This document shows, piece after piece, positions 43,421 to 55,366 of a stretch of 64,000 nt of DNA. The notes under the pieces were generated by a model. The model was given only the letters and a program-made list of their open reading frames with translations, had not been told where the DNA came from and searched no databases. The stretch is from assembly GCA_949126835.1 (NCBI GenBank), contig OX421495.1:1300552-1364551 (forward strand), in the 5' to 3' direction. Both the position numbers and the translations under genes were made by a program. Numbering within the stretch: the stretch's first letter is position 1; the number at the start of each line of letters is the position of its first letter. The DNA is from Anisus vortex. Taxonomy: Eukaryota; Mollusca; Gastropoda; Planorbidae.

Positions 43421-46400
43421 CCCCCCCTTAGCCTTACAAAATGTATTGTTGTTAAAAGTTGCTATTTACAATTGAGATTTCCTGGAATCACAACAGCCAA
43501 CTATATAATAAAGCATTGAATATGTACCATAATTATTACATGAGATAAGACAGAGGTTCACAAAAAGTTCCTTATAACTGACAATATCATCTACACAGCC
43601 TTAGATAAAACAACATTGTGTAAAGAACAGAAATTGGAATAAAGAAGAAATCTTGAGATCACAAGAGCATGAGAATTTAAATCTAGTTATTTATTTAACA
43701 AATGTGTTCTAAAAAAATTAAGCCTCCCAACTAAGATGCTGCTACAAACATAGAATGAAAGGGACATAACAGAAGAAAGTGGACGCCCCCCCCCCTCCCA
43801 CAAAGCAGAGTATGTAACGTGAAGCCGCTGAACTAGGAGAAAGGGAGACGAGAAGAGCTAAAAGAAACTAGCAGACGAGATGTGCTGCACTGACCTTTTT
43901 ACCAGGAAGAACAAAATAGAAATGGATGAGGCGTGTAAAAAAAATTTGGCTCAAAGAGATTGGACTTGGTGGGCAGTTAGAATATAGCACAGAACAAATG
44001 TGAGCCCTCCCCTACTACCCCTCACCTTCAAGAGATCAAGCACAAAACCTATTATTTGCAGTGAAACAAGATGATTGGTTCCCCCGCTAGAGAACTAAGG
44101 AAAACCATCACAATAGTGTCTGTTCATGAGGCACGCAAGAGAAAACCAAATATCATCTGAACATAACAATAGAAAACCAAATACTATATCATTGGAACAT
44201 AACAAAAAGAACCAACGTTTGTTTTCAATCAACAGATTTATTATGCCTTGAGAAGCCTCGGAGTGAAGCTCTTTTCATTTAAAACAATAACCTTTAACCT
44301 TTTCAACAACAAAAAATACATCAGCCACAGACGACCCTCAAAAGGCTCAACTGAAACAAGACAATAAAAACCTCCTATCTTATGTCTCCAATGCTATCCA
44401 TAACTTACTTAAAATTAATTTTAATAATTACTTTTAAGGTTTTAACTCCATTGTAAACAAACAACCCACTCAACAATAAAGTAAAATATGAACCAATCAA
44501 GAGAACTGTTAGTTTATCACAAGACATTTCTTTTTCAAACACATTTTGAGTTTAGATTGACGGTGATGACCCCCCCCTACCCTCCAACAAGACATGCTAT
44601 TTACAGATTGTGGTCAAGTAGACGGACTCAGCCAAAATGAGATTCTTAACTGGAAAATTTCCATGGTGCAGCACTGACAGTACCCAACTGAGAAACTGGA
44701 ATTTACCAGTTATGTGCAGCACCTAATTGAAGAATGTGAAATTCCCACTGTGCAGCTCTAACTGAGAAACTGGAATTTACCAGTTACGTGTTCTAATTGA
44801 AAAATGGGAAATTCCCAATGTCTCACAATGAAATTAAAAAAATGTATGAAGCTTGTTGCCGTTAGGGAGACATCAACTTTAAAATTTATGATGGAAATAT
44901 CAAGAAAGCTTCTCTACCCACATAGGGCCCTAATAATGTATTTGCATGTTTTAGTAGAAACAAACAACAACAGCAGAGAAATTTACATACACAAGATTTC
45001 TCTCTAGATACGTGCCGCCTCTGTCCCCCCCCCCCCCCAACACCTTCCATGTGCAGAGTGAGAAATGTAAAAAAAAACACCAACAGAACAACAGCCAAAG
45101 GGAGTGAAGAAATGCAGACACCAACTGTGTCCAGACACCGTCCATAGAAAGACTCAGACCAATCACCAGCCGAGCAGAAAGAACCAACCCATCTTGATTG
45201 AGCAGATCAGATTTCATTTTTTGTTTTTTCAAATATTTAAACAAAAGAGCATACACATAACATCAAAACCAAGGATGGCCACTTCACAACTAATGGGGTG
45301 TGTTTCAACTGGCCCGGTGATGGAACGTGCAAGGTTCTGCAACCTTTTCCTAATAGTGTGACAAAGTAGGATTTACTTAATACAAGATCTACACCGGTTT
45401 TAAAAAAAACTTAACTTTAGCAAAAATTTCTGATCAGAAAAAATTTCAGGTGTTGGCTTCCTACATCCTACAGGTGTTGGCTTATTCTCACAGAAATTGT
45501 TTTGTCAGTATTTCATTTTAACCATTTGTTTTTGTTTATGATTAAAAAGGGATTTATTTCACAACACTAGATGCGAACAAGCACGACTGACCCCGATTGG
45601 AGTGAGGAAGCCCCCTTAACACAAAAACACCCCATACAAAATACACACATTATCTTAAACAGAAAAAATTATGTGGATTAAAGTATATAGTAGTCATATA
45701 GATGAAAAGAATGTAATAAAGTTAATCCTAGTTTTAAAAAAAAAAGTTTCAAGTTTTAAAACAAATATCCTTTTATGTTGTATGAACAAATGAATATGTC
45801 AACAAAATGTAATCACAGATTTGACTATTTTAAAAACAATCTGACTGCCCAATGTTGAAGCCATAAACCGTACAATGAAATGTGACCAAATGTTGAGTTC
45901 AGGCGGACAGCCTTTGCGGCTTTTAGAAGAAAAAAAAACAAACAATTTTCTGCTTCCTGCACAACGAGCAGTCTGTTATTTGTAACAGAAGATAACTGCA
46001 ACCTTTGCTTACGTACCTGTCTATTGAATAAAAGTAGAAAGTCAAAGTTATCAATCAGGACTGAATAGCCTGGAGGTGTCAGCCATAGTCCATCAGTGAG
46101 AGTGGAATTCATTGGCAGAGCTGAACTCAAAAGATCTATTTGGACTCTACGGGGGTGGGGGTGGGGGGGGGGGAGGTTTACTGTATATATTATTGATGAG
46201 ACTGTATAGGCATTACATTTTTCTCTATTACACTCAACATTGCAGTGCTTTCAATGCTCAGCAATACACACACAATAAACTAATAAGGCAAAAAAAACAA
46301 AAAACTATATACAATTTAAAACCAATGTAAGCCCTAACAGTCGATGTTAATTATGCATTTCTTTTTAAAAGGTTGTATTAATATATTATAAATTACATAT

Positions 46401-47480
46401 TTCAATGTTTATAATTTCATATTTTTGCTCAGTAACTTCACATTCAAGTCGAAAAAGAATCATAAAATACATTTACATTAACATTTACAAAGTACAATAA
46501 TAAAATTGAAGAAATAAAAAATGGCCAAAAGTTAGTGGTGACTCCATGAGCTGATCCCATGTGAAGGGGTACTTGTGGTACACCTGTTGCTATTATGCAC
46601 ACATATAAAACATTAAAAAAAGGAGGGGTTTAGGGGAGGATTGAGTCTGTAGAGTATTGGCATGCACAAAGATTTGAACCCTTTTCAAAATATCAGACTC
46701 TTGTGTGTATGTGGATCACATCCAACATATTTCAACTTATTACACAGTGTATCCCAGAACTGAGAGAGGCTGCACCAAGTTATGGTATGTAGTTAGGGTT
46801 GGTGTCAAAATTTTATTCGGAGTTCATATTGACATGACGCACTGGGTACAAACACCAGCTTATTGGGAGGAGGGGGGATTAAGCCTGCAGGATGGCAGGA
46901 ACAGGTTGTGGCCCCTGGTGGTACATCAAGTGAGATAACTTAGTTAAGGGGCCCCATGCCAAAGTGTGTCATTGTGTTAGCAGCTCCGCATCCAGCCCCT
47001 CCCCCCAATTCAAAATAAAACTAACACAAACTCTGCTGCCTGCCTGCAATAAAACAAAATGCCAACAATCAGCTGCTCCAGTAATGAGAACCTCTCTGTC
47101 CTCAATTCTGGCAATATATACACGGCTATGGTTAGCATCAACAGACCACACAGGGAAGTTAACTCAAAAAACTATTTTTTTCAATGCAATGTTGAAGCCT
47201 TATCACACACCAAGTAGTTCATAGCAGGGACTATGATGAATTCCCCCCTTTCATCCTACATAAAAAAAAATTCAACAAGTTTAAAATTAGAATATCTGCA
47301 AAGCTGGTGCCCTTACAGTCTCTAGATACCAGGATGAAGATGACAAATTGTAACCTATTCTCTCAAGGACTTCTTCAACTGGCTCACTGTGTGCATTTCT
47401 TATTGAAAGCCAGATGGTCTTCAAGGGGAGATGAAACCAGCACTACACTGAAATACTTAAAGGGAGGGAATGAGTTTTGT
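43421..47480. other. Mostly unique non-coding sequence
   Basis: This 4-kb stretch lies downstream of the ELM2-SANT gene. It has C runs (43785, 45026), poly-A runs and one short tandem repeat at 44639-44820. Open frames of 60-101 codons occur on both strands without recognisable domains or splice-consistent partners. Part of it could be transcribed as an extended 3' untranslated region. Confidence 0.45.
44639..44820. repeat. 74-bp degenerate tandem repeat with palindromic core
   Basis: CTGAGAAACTGGAATTTACC recurs at about 44687 and 44762, with looser copies before and after. AACTGGAATTTACCAGTT inside each unit has 6-bp inverted arms. Confidence 0.65.
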
Positions 47481-47504
47481 GAGTATTTCAATCTTCACCA
47501 AAGT

Positions 47505-47518
47505 TTTATTGATTTATT
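47505..47518 (-). terminator. Candidate polyadenylation signals of the ELM2-SANT gene
   Basis: On the minus strand two AATAAA hexamers (47518-47513 and 47510-47505) lie about 290 bases after the stop codon. They would give a short 3' untranslated region. Other AATAAA motifs further left cannot be excluded. Confidence 0.4.
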
Positions 47519-47803
47519 GTGTCCACAATCCACTCACTGCAAACACTACCTTTGTGTGAGTAAAAATCCAATGCTTGTACCCGGAGCTGATTTCTGAAGA
47601 ATAAGTACTTTATCCTTGTGCCAGCATGTTATCTTTGGTCAGATTCCTTGGCTACCTCAGCACATTTGCAGACCTGGTCCCTACACCTCTGCTTCAGATA
47701 GACAAAAGGGCCCTGGGATGCTGAGCCTGCGTGGCACATTTTCTCCTTGGCTTAAAAACTTTTCCCACGTTGCGCATGCAAGATGCGCAGATCCCAGCTC
47801 CTG

Positions 47804-47927
47804 TTATGTGGTGCCCATGGAAGGGTTCGCTGCCGCTATCTCTGCTGCCTTCTTCTCCATCTGAGCCTGCTCAGCAATCTTGTGACTTTTCATGTGAGCA
47901 CTGCGGCTCTTCACCTTGGCAAACACC
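47804..47927 (-). CDS. TRERF1: ELM2-SANT gene, visible exon 16 (last)
   Basis: Acceptor CCCTGCAG; the first base completes a split arginine codon. It encodes VFAKVKSRSAHMKSH, the second half of C2H2 finger 2, then a charged A/E/K-rich tail ending SMGTT and a TAA stop at 47806-47804. It has 40 residues before the stop. Confidence 0.88.
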
Positions 47928-48711
47928 CTGCAGGGGAAGATCAAGCAGAATCAGACAGAGCCCAGGAACTATTGTCAACTGTTCAGAGACAAGTTCACTA
48001 ACTAATACATATTTTTAGATTTACATTTGAATGTTTAGATAAATGAACAGTTAGACAAAACACTGCATCAAAATTGTTAAGTTAAGGTGTCAGATTCTTA
48101 CCACATTTCACAAAGACAAAATAAAAAATGTGTTTAGGACCAAACGAGTCAAAACTAATTCATTAATAGATGCATTGCAGCATTTATAGTAAAGCTTGAT
48201 AAAGGAAACGGCACAATGAGAAGAAAATATATTCTACTATCACAAATATAACACTATAACTATAGAAAATGTAGGATTCCATCATTGTTTTTGTGTAGTC
48301 TGTTTTAGGGATATTAAACAGAAATCTAAGAATTTGATTAATGGTTTAGACACAGTTTTTGTGTTTTAGTCGCACACAATGTTATTGGTCCGGAAGGCAT
48401 GTTATTTTTAAAACTTATTTTTACATTCCACAAGTCAAGTAATTACATGCATTTGCTTTACAAACTCTCATTAGACGGCCTGGAATATTGTTTTCATCAT
48501 CTTAAGTTATCATTTTTCATATAGTATCAACAATGTCATCTTGACTTTCCTCAATCTCAATGGATAAGAAGGTATTTCATTTGATTGTTAATTTCATTAT
48601 GACGGACAAAGAGCAATAATTGTTTTAAAAAAAATATTTCTAAACGCAATAATCTATTTTTTTTATAAAAACCAACAATATATTAAGAGTTAACAGAAAA
48701 GAATGACCTAC

Positions 48712-48875
48712 CTGCCACACAACCTGCAAGGGAATATTTCCTCCCCAAACTTATCATAAACTGGAGACCGGCTGGGCGTGCTGGGACGAGGTTTGCGAGG
48801 GGCACTTGGACTTGACTGGGGCTTGTCTAGATGTTTCCTCATGTGCCTCTTCAGGCTCTGCTTGGAGGAACACGA
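48712..48875 (-). CDS. TRERF1: ELM2-SANT gene, visible exon 15
   Basis: Acceptor CTCCTCAG, donor GTAGGT, 164 bp, ending in phase 2. It encodes the histidine half of finger 1 (SCSSKQSLKRHMRKH), a proline- and serine-rich basic linker, and the cysteine half of finger 2 (FPCRLCG). Both fingers are thus split by introns. Confidence 0.88.
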
Positions 48876-48964
48876 CTGAGGAGAGAAAGAAATGCATTGG
48901 TATTGCTGGCTGATTTACTTAGTGGTGATTCCCCTTTGAATTCTTCTTAATAGGCAAAGCTTGA

Positions 48965-49262
48965 ATAATTTTTTATTGGCATCATTAGAATAGATCTATA
49001 TTGGCACCATTAAAATAGATCTATATTGGCATCCTTTAATTTGTTCTATATTTGGCACATTTGGAATAGTTCTATAATGGTACTATCTGAATATTTCTAT
49101 ATTGAACACCAATAGAATAGTTCTATATTGGCATCATTTGAATAGTTCTTTATTGGCACCATTAGACTAGTTCTATATTTTCGACTATTATAATATTTCT
49201 ATATGGCGCCATTAGAATTAGTTCTACATTGGTATCTTTTGAAATTCTCTATATTGGGCATT
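48965..49262. repeat. Degenerate 28-31-bp intronic tandem repeat
   Basis: About ten units of AGAATAGTTCTATATTGGCA vary in length and sequence. They lie in the intron between visible exons 14 and 15. Confidence 0.75.
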
Positions 49263-49370
49263 GCATTTACTGCACATCAGACTAGAAACAAGCGATGCTG
49301 CTCCAGCAAAATGCTCATAAAGCGAACACTTGAAAGAAATGACATACAAATGTCCAGAGTGAGTACTTAC

Positions 49371-49484
49371 CACATTGCAACCTTCCACTGTGCACGGAAA
49401 CTGTGGCGGTGGCAGTGGATTGGGTGAATCTACAATGTGGGCAGGGGAGGAGTTGGCTGTGTTGGTGGCGTTACTCTGTATACT
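49371..49484 (-). CDS. TRERF1: ELM2-SANT gene, visible exon 14
   Basis: Acceptor TCTCCACAG, donor GTAAGT, 114 bp, phase 0 on both sides. It encodes an S/N/P-rich linker followed by FPCTVEGCNV, the first C-x4-C of C2H2 finger 1. Combined with exon 15 the finger reads C-x4-C-x12-H-x3-H. Confidence 0.88.
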
Positions 49485-49712
49485 CTGTGGAGAAAACAAG
49501 TGATAATAATGCAATTCAATTTAAATTTTTAAATTGCTAATTACAATTAAAAGTATGATAAACCAGACATTTTTTCTTTCTTATTATATCAGTCAAGCAT
49601 TCAAAATCATTAAAGAAGCCATTAAGAAAACAATGAAATTAGTGTATCAGCAATGCTGACTACTAAACACTTTCAATCCATTCAATCAGGTTCAGTAAGG
49701 TCCATGACTTAC

Positions 49713-50018
49713 ATCTGGGGCAATGCTGACATCATCATTATCAGACAAGAAGCTGGCGTTGTCTGAGTCAACAGCCTCAATGTTCTCTTCTGCGATGGTC
49801 TCCCTTGCAGAGGACATGATGGCTTGGTTCTGGTGCATGCTCTCAGCGGCGCTGGCCTTCTCCGATGTGGCCTGGGCTGCCGCCTTCTCCGCCTGCTTGC
49901 GTGTGTTGTATTCCCCTTGCTTGGTGCGTGAGTGACGGAGGCGCTTGTAGTCATCTGGGCAGACTTTTTTCCACACATAATAAAACTGAATGCACTGTTT
50001 TACATTTTTGGTGGCAAC
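49713..50018 (-). CDS. TRERF1: ELM2-SANT gene, visible exon 13 (SANT second half)
   Basis: Acceptor CAATGAAAG, donor GTAAGT, 306 bp in phase 0. It starts VATKNVKQCIQFYYVWKK, the third helix of SANT, followed by CPDDYKRLR, an alanine- and glutamate-rich stretch likely to be helical, and an acidic serine region. The polypyrimidine tract of this acceptor is weak, but the protein joins exon 12 perfectly. Confidence 0.9.
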
Positions 50019-50153
50019 CTTTCATTGAAATGAATAAAATATGAATTGAAAACATCCATTATATAGAGATTATTGGAAACTTGTAACTGATTACAATAAC
50101 AGCTTTAAAAAAAGCCAAGCTTTCTGCAAAATAAACTTTTAGTTTTGGCGTCT

Positions 50154-50335
50154 GCTAAAATATGTCTCATAGATCTAAGGTACATTGTAATGAAGATAAC
50201 TTTGAATGAAGATAACTTTGAATGAAGATAACGTAAACTTTGTTGCTAAAATATGTCTCATAGATCTAAGGTACATTGTAATGAAGATAACTTTGAATGA
50301 AGATAACTTTGAATGAAGATAATGTAAACTTTGTT
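50154..50335. repeat. 91-bp intronic tandem duplication
   Basis: Two copies start GCTAAAATATGTCTCATAG at 50154 and 50245. Each contains a shorter GAAGATAACTTTGAAT repeat. It is in the intron between visible exons 12 and 13. Confidence 0.9.
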
Positions 50336-50743
50336 GCTAGATTTGAACAAACATTTAAATATACTCTTGGTTAGTAACAGCCAACACTGGAATGTTTACA
50401 TCACAAAACAGATTTTACAATAAACTAATTAGCAATACACATTGGCTAGTACTGTAATTTAGATCATTGACACCAGACCTTTATTCAATAATTTAATATG
50501 TCACTATGTGTTTACAAACTGTGCTTCAGCTGCGGTCATTGCTCAAACTTAGCTAGAGCATCATCTATACATAGTACAAGAAAATTGGAACATTTATTCT
50601 TTATAAATTAAAAAAACGTCTGGAAATTTTAAAGAAAACAAAGAGTGGCTGGCTCTAAATAAATTTTTTAAAAGATTTTATTTTGAAAAGAAATAAAAAC
50701 CCAGCAATTCTCATTGACATGAAAACATTTTTTGCCAACTTAC

Positions 50744-50832
50744 ATCTTTTGCCACTTTAAAAAAATCTTTGTCATGAGTCATGATGGATTTATAAAACTT
50801 CTCCATTTCATTAGAATTCCATGAGTCGGATT
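50744..50832 (-). CDS. TRERF1: ELM2-SANT gene, visible exon 12 (SANT first half)
   Basis: Acceptor TCTCTACAG, donor GTAAGT, 89 bp. With the base carried over it encodes ESDSWNSNEMEKFYKSIMTH then DKDFFKVAKD. These are the first two SANT helices with the conserved W and the F..A....KDF pattern that contact the histone deacetylase in this family. Confidence 0.9.
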
Positions 50833-50957
50833 CTGTAGAGATAAAAAAATTTTTTTATTAATCATGGATAACAAAATATGTTAAAAACAAAAAGTATAAA
50901 AATACTTGTAAAAAAAAAGAACTCCTTTTAGTGAGACAAGTTTATGGATCTCCTTAC

Positions 50958-51033
50958 CTTGGTATTTGTAATCCAACATTGGATGGTCAATGGGCAATTC
51001 TGGTGGGTCGGCCATTAACATCAACATAGCCTC
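50958..51033 (-). CDS. TRERF1: ELM2-SANT gene, visible exon 11
   Basis: Acceptor CATGACAG, donor GTAAGG, 76 bp ending in phase 1. It encodes EAMLMLMADPPELPIDHPML then DYKYQ, the link between ELM2 and SANT, corresponding to the end of the HDAC-binding ELM2 extension in the family. Confidence 0.88.
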
Positions 51034-51176
51034 CTGTCATGACAATATACAAACTTATCTTAAATACAATCAACACATACTGGCTAAAGACAGAATGAAC
51101 AAGTTGACACCATTCAACACTTTTTTCACTAGCCTTTTTCTAGTCTGTAGTGAACTAGCAAACATTTCTTCTAAAA

Positions 51177-51382
51177 CAGGGGTCCGCAACCTTTTGATAA
51201 TAATGAGCATAAATAGGATTTCTAATTCATTCAGCGTACCAACAGCCTAAAAGTCATCCTGATGTAGTATTAAATTTCTTGTAGAAGAGACTTGAATAGA
51301 CTTTTTGGACCTCTTCCGCGCGCAGTTGAAAATCCCTCGGCGTGCCAAATGTGGCACGCGTGCCGTAGGTTGCCGACCCCTG
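51177..51382. mobile_element. hAT-type MITE with exact 8-bp duplication
   Basis: It starts CAGGGGTCCGCAACC and ends GGTTGCCGACCCCTG. TTCTAAAA is present on both sides (51169-51176 and 51383-51390). It is 206 bp long and non-coding, in the intron between visible exons 10 and 11. It gives the clearest termini of the family in this window. Confidence 0.9.
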
Positions 51383-51449
51383 TTCTAAAAGAAAGCTGAT
51401 TTATGTCTTGCTACATTTCCTGTTAACTTAAAGGATATAACCTGATAAA

Positions 51450-51692
51450 TTAGGTAAAGTCTCCCATCGTACCAAATTGTTCCATAAGGCCGGTAAAGCA
51501 GCATCCAACAGTTTCTGTGGCCATGGCATACTAAAGGACTATGTGGCCTGCACAATGCCCAGCCACCTTTACTTTACCCCAACCAAATTCAGACACCAAA
51601 CAGAGCTGGGTAGACTCAGGGACACCCTCCAGACCCTGGAAAAAATCCTAGCCTTCACCACCCAGGATTTGAACCCAGGACCTTCACTATGC
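51450..51692 (-). mobile_element. tRNA-derived SINE
   Basis: Reverse complement has GTGAAGGTCCTGGGTTCAAA, CTAGGATTTTTTCCAGGG, AGTCTACCCAGCTCTGTTTG, GGGCATTGTGCAGGCCACAT and the GGTACGATGGGAGACTTTAC end. It is intronic, beside the MITE. Confidence 0.82.
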
Positions 51693-51926
51693 CATAACCT
51701 TTATAAATATGTTCACAATTGATTTGTCTGTTGTTTTCCTTTTTCAATCCACAGGATTGGTCTATGTGAGGATCTTATTAAGCATTACCATTGGAGTTCT
51801 TACCCCTACATCTTGCACAGCAGGTGTACAACAATACAGATCAACATACAGTATAAAACAAAAAAAAAAAAAAGCACTTGTTAATCTGAGTGCTAAGAAA
51901 AACAATATAAAACAAAACCAACTCAC

Positions 51927-52030
51927 GCTAATATTTCCATGTGCAAGGTGCAACAAGTGCAGAGCGTACTCCACATTACAGCCGTTGCCCTTCACAGCTG
52001 CACTACAGGAGAATTCTTGATAGCATTGCA
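51927..52030 (-). CDS. TRERF1: ELM2-SANT gene, visible exon 10 (ELM2 second half)
   Basis: Acceptor TTAACTTCCAG, donor GTGAGT, 104 bp, ending in phase 0. It encodes QCYQEFSCSAAVKGNGCN then VEYALHLLHLAHGNIS, matching the ELM2 C-terminal pattern of small residues, NVE.AL, H and GNI. The acceptor base abuts the first unit of the intronic minisatellite at 52031. Confidence 0.9.
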
Positions 52031-53851
52031 CTGGAAGTTAACACAGTATCAATATGTGAATGAAGACAATCATAATTTAACATTCACTTCACAACTACAA
52101 AACATTATCAATATGTGAATGAAGACAATCATAATTTAACATTCACTTCACAACTACAAAACATTATCAATATGTGAATGAAGACAATCATAATTTAACA
52201 TTCACTTCACAACTACAAAACATTATCAATATGTGAATGAAGACAATCATAATTTAACATTCACTTCACAACTACAAAACATTATCAATATGTGAATGAA
52301 GACAATCATAATTTAACATTCACTTCACAACTACAAAACATTATCAATATGTGAATGAAGACAATCATAATTTAACATTCACTTCACAACTACAAAACAT
52401 TATCAATATGTGAATGAAGACAATCATAATTTAACATTCACTTCACAACTACAAAACATTATCAATATGTGAATGAAGACAATCATAATTTAACATTCAC
52501 TTCACTGGAAGTTAACACAGTATCAATATGTGAATGAAGACAATCATAATTTAACATTCACTTCACAACTACAAAACATTATCAATATGTGAATGAAGAC
52601 AATCATAATTTAACATTCACTTCACAACTACAAAACATTATCAATATGTGAATGAAGACAATCATAATTTAACATTCACTTCACAACTACAAAACATTAT
52701 CAATATGTGAATGAAGACAATCATAATTTATCATTCACTTCACTGGAAGGTAACACAGTATCAATATGTCAATGAAGACAATCATAATTTAACATTCACT
52801 TCACTGGAAGGTAACACAGTATCAATATGTCAATGAAGACAATCATAATTTAACATTCACTTCACTGGAAGGTAACACAGTATCAATATGTCAATGAAGA
52901 CAATCATAATTTAACATTCACTTCACTGGAAGTTAACACAGTATCAATATGTCAATGAAGACAATCATAATTTAACATTCACTTCACTGGAAGTTAACAC
53001 AGTATCAATATGTCAATGAAGACAATCATAATTTATCATTCACTTCACTGGAAGGTAACACAGTATCAATATGTCAATGAAGACAATCATAATTTAACAT
53101 TCACTTCACTGGAAGTTAACACAGTATCAATATGTCAATGAAGACAATCATAATTTAACATTCACTTCACTGGAAGTTAACACAGTATCAATATGTCAAT
53201 GAAGACAATCATAATTTAACATTCACTTCACTGGAAGGTAACACAGTATCAATATGTCAATAAAGACAATCATAATTTAACATTCACTTCACTGGAAGTT
53301 AACACAGTATCAATATGTCAATGAAGACAATCATAATTTAACATTCACTTCACTGGAAGTTAACACAGTATCAATATGTCAATGAAGACAATCATAATTT
53401 AACATTCACTTCACTGGAAGGTAACACAGTATCAATATGTCAATGAAGACAATCATAATTTAACATTCACTTCACTGGAAGTTAACACAGTATCAATATG
53501 TCAATGAAGACAATCATAATTTAACATTCACTTCACTGGAAGTTAACACAGTATCAATATGTCAATGAAGACAATCATAATTTAACATTCACTTCACTGG
53601 AAGGTAACACAGTATCAATATGTCAATGAAGACAATCATAATTTAACATTCACTTCACTGGAAGGTAACACAGTATCAATATGTCAATGAAGACAATCAT
53701 AATTTAACATTCACTTCACTGGAAGTTAACACAGTATCAATATGTCAATGAAGACAATCATAATTTATCATTCACTTCACTGGAAGGTAACACAGTATCA
53801 ATATGTCAATGAAGACAATCATAATTTATCATTCACTTCACAACTACAAAA
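52031..53851. repeat. 59/61-bp minisatellite abutting exon 10
   Basis: Two unit types alternate in blocks: a 59-bp type (CAACTACAAAACATTATCAA...) about ten times and a 61-bp type (CTGGAAGTTAACACAGTATC...) about twenty times. They share ATGAAGACAATCATAATTTA. The array starts at the first intronic base. Each 61-bp unit repeats, on the minus strand, the TTAACTTCCAG or TTACCTTCCAG of the real splice acceptor. Confidence 0.93.
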
Positions 53852-54519
53852 CAATTTTTGCATGCAGATTTCTTTTCCCACACATTTAAGTGCATCAAGG
53901 AGGGAGAGAAAAGGGGGCGGGGGGGCGGGGACACCTTTCTAAATCAGATCTGCAGATTATTTCTGGAAGAAAGATAACTTTCTTTTGTGTCAGCACATAA
54001 GGCTTGCCCAGAGAGTAGCTTTAAGAATAGGATTAGAATATTTTACAGAAATTTGATATATATTTTAAAAAAAATTAATAACAAATATGTCTAGTCTTAT
54101 TTTTAATTTCACAACACATTCAATGAATTCCATGTTCTGTGTTTTATTATGAGATTTTGGCTTTCAACAATTTGCTGATAGAAGACTAAGTTACTGCGAG
54201 CAGCCACATACACAAATAATTCTTAATGTCATATTAAATGAGTTACATCAAATGCTGCTATACAGTTTTAGAAAAAATGGCTAATAAATTACTTAAATAA
54301 TGAACTTTTAGACGCTATTTTAGTCTATTCTTAGCTTATTTCATTGTTTTCAATAGCTACCAACAAGGGGCCTAGGAATAATTTCACAATGCTTCACACA
54401 TAGGATGGCAGGGAACTTCAGTGGAATGATTTCAACCCAAGACATTTCTGATGACAGAATTTTGCTTACAACCAAGAGATTGCACAAATAGGTCTCTAGA
54501 CAATTCACTATAAACTTAC

Positions 54520-54612
54520 ATTGGGCGTCTGTATTCTCTCCTTCCGAACTTGGATCCCAGAGTAGATTTTTTTTCTCATCCAAGGATGTAAACAAATGAG
54601 CTTTGCTTTTGT
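54520..54612 (-). CDS. TRERF1: ELM2-SANT gene, visible exon 9 (ELM2 middle)
   Basis: Acceptor TTTCTGCAG after a poly-T run, donor GTAAGT, 93 bp. It encodes KSKAHLFTSLDEKKNLLWDP then SSEGENTDAQ. DE...LLW.P is the recognisable centre of ELM2. The phase (two bases in, one out) fits exons 8 and 10 and no other frame does. Confidence 0.88.
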
Positions 54613-54702
54613 CTGCAGAAAAAAAAAACACTGGGTTCAATTTGTTCTTCTTCTTTGGATGTGTTTATTAATTTAGTTTGTTTATTTCTACTGCTCTATT
54701 TG

Positions 54703-54932
54703 TATGAAAGTAAAGTACTCCATTCAGGACATTGCCAGCCTATAGGGATAGTTAAAGCAGTGTTCATCAGTTTCTGTAGCCACGGGACCAAGGGTATAGT
54801 GTGGCTGGCAACTAATGTTTCTTCCCCAAACAATGTCAGGTGCCCATTAGAGCTGGGTAGACTCAGGGACACCTTTAAGACCCGGGTAAAAAAAATCCAG
54901 GTGGTTTTACAAGGACTCAAACCTGAAACCTT
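54703..54932 (-). mobile_element. tRNA-derived SINE, degenerate
   Basis: Reverse complement shows GGTTTGAGTCCTTGTAAAAC, CCTGGATTTTTTTTACCCGG, GAGTCTACCCAGCTCTAATG and CTGACATTGTTTGGGG. It lies in the intron between the two ELM2 exons 8 and 9. Confidence 0.75.
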
Positions 54933-55086
54933 TTTGTAATGGCTTCCCCATGCACTGCTGGTAAAAGATAGCGTCCCATACACATTGAATAAAAGGTAAC
55001 TGTATAAACTTTATTACACAATTGCATTCACTATATTTAATTTACTTTAATTTTTATAGTTTTGTAAGGTATGGAAAGCTACAAAC

Positions 55087-55136
55087 CTCTCAAGGCAGGA
55101 AGAACTGCTTGAAAATCAGACCCGACATTGATGTGA
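55087..55136 (-). CDS. TRERF1: ELM2-SANT gene, visible exon 8 (50-bp ELM2 exon)
   Basis: This very short exon has acceptor CTATGACAG and donor GTTTGT. It encodes HINVGSDFQAVLPALR, the conserved ELM2 start (INVG..FQA..P.L). Without it, exons 7 and 9 would not join in frame. It is too short for ORF-based searches, and its donor is weak. Confidence 0.88.
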
Positions 55137-55272
55137 CTGTCATAGAGAAAGGCATGACATTATCAAACATTTGCAATGAACATAAAAAAAAACAAGAACA
55201 TCCAAACAAATTATTTATGTAACACGGAAAACAATTACATAAGCATGCACACTAAAGTCAAAGGCAACTTAC

Positions 55273-55366
55273 GCTTCAGTGTCTGTTTCAGGCACGGGTT
55301 CCTCTTCCAAAGTCTGCTCTGCAAAGAGCTCAAAACCACAGTCTGCTTTACCGCTACCTAGGCTGC
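55273..55366 (-). CDS. TRERF1: ELM2-SANT gene, visible exon 7
   Basis: Acceptor CCACTATAG, donor GTAAGT, 94 bp. It encodes SLGSGKADCGFELFAEQTLE then EEPVPETDTE, an acidic linker ahead of ELM2. Entry phase 1 and exit phase 2 fit both neighbours. Confidence 0.82.
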
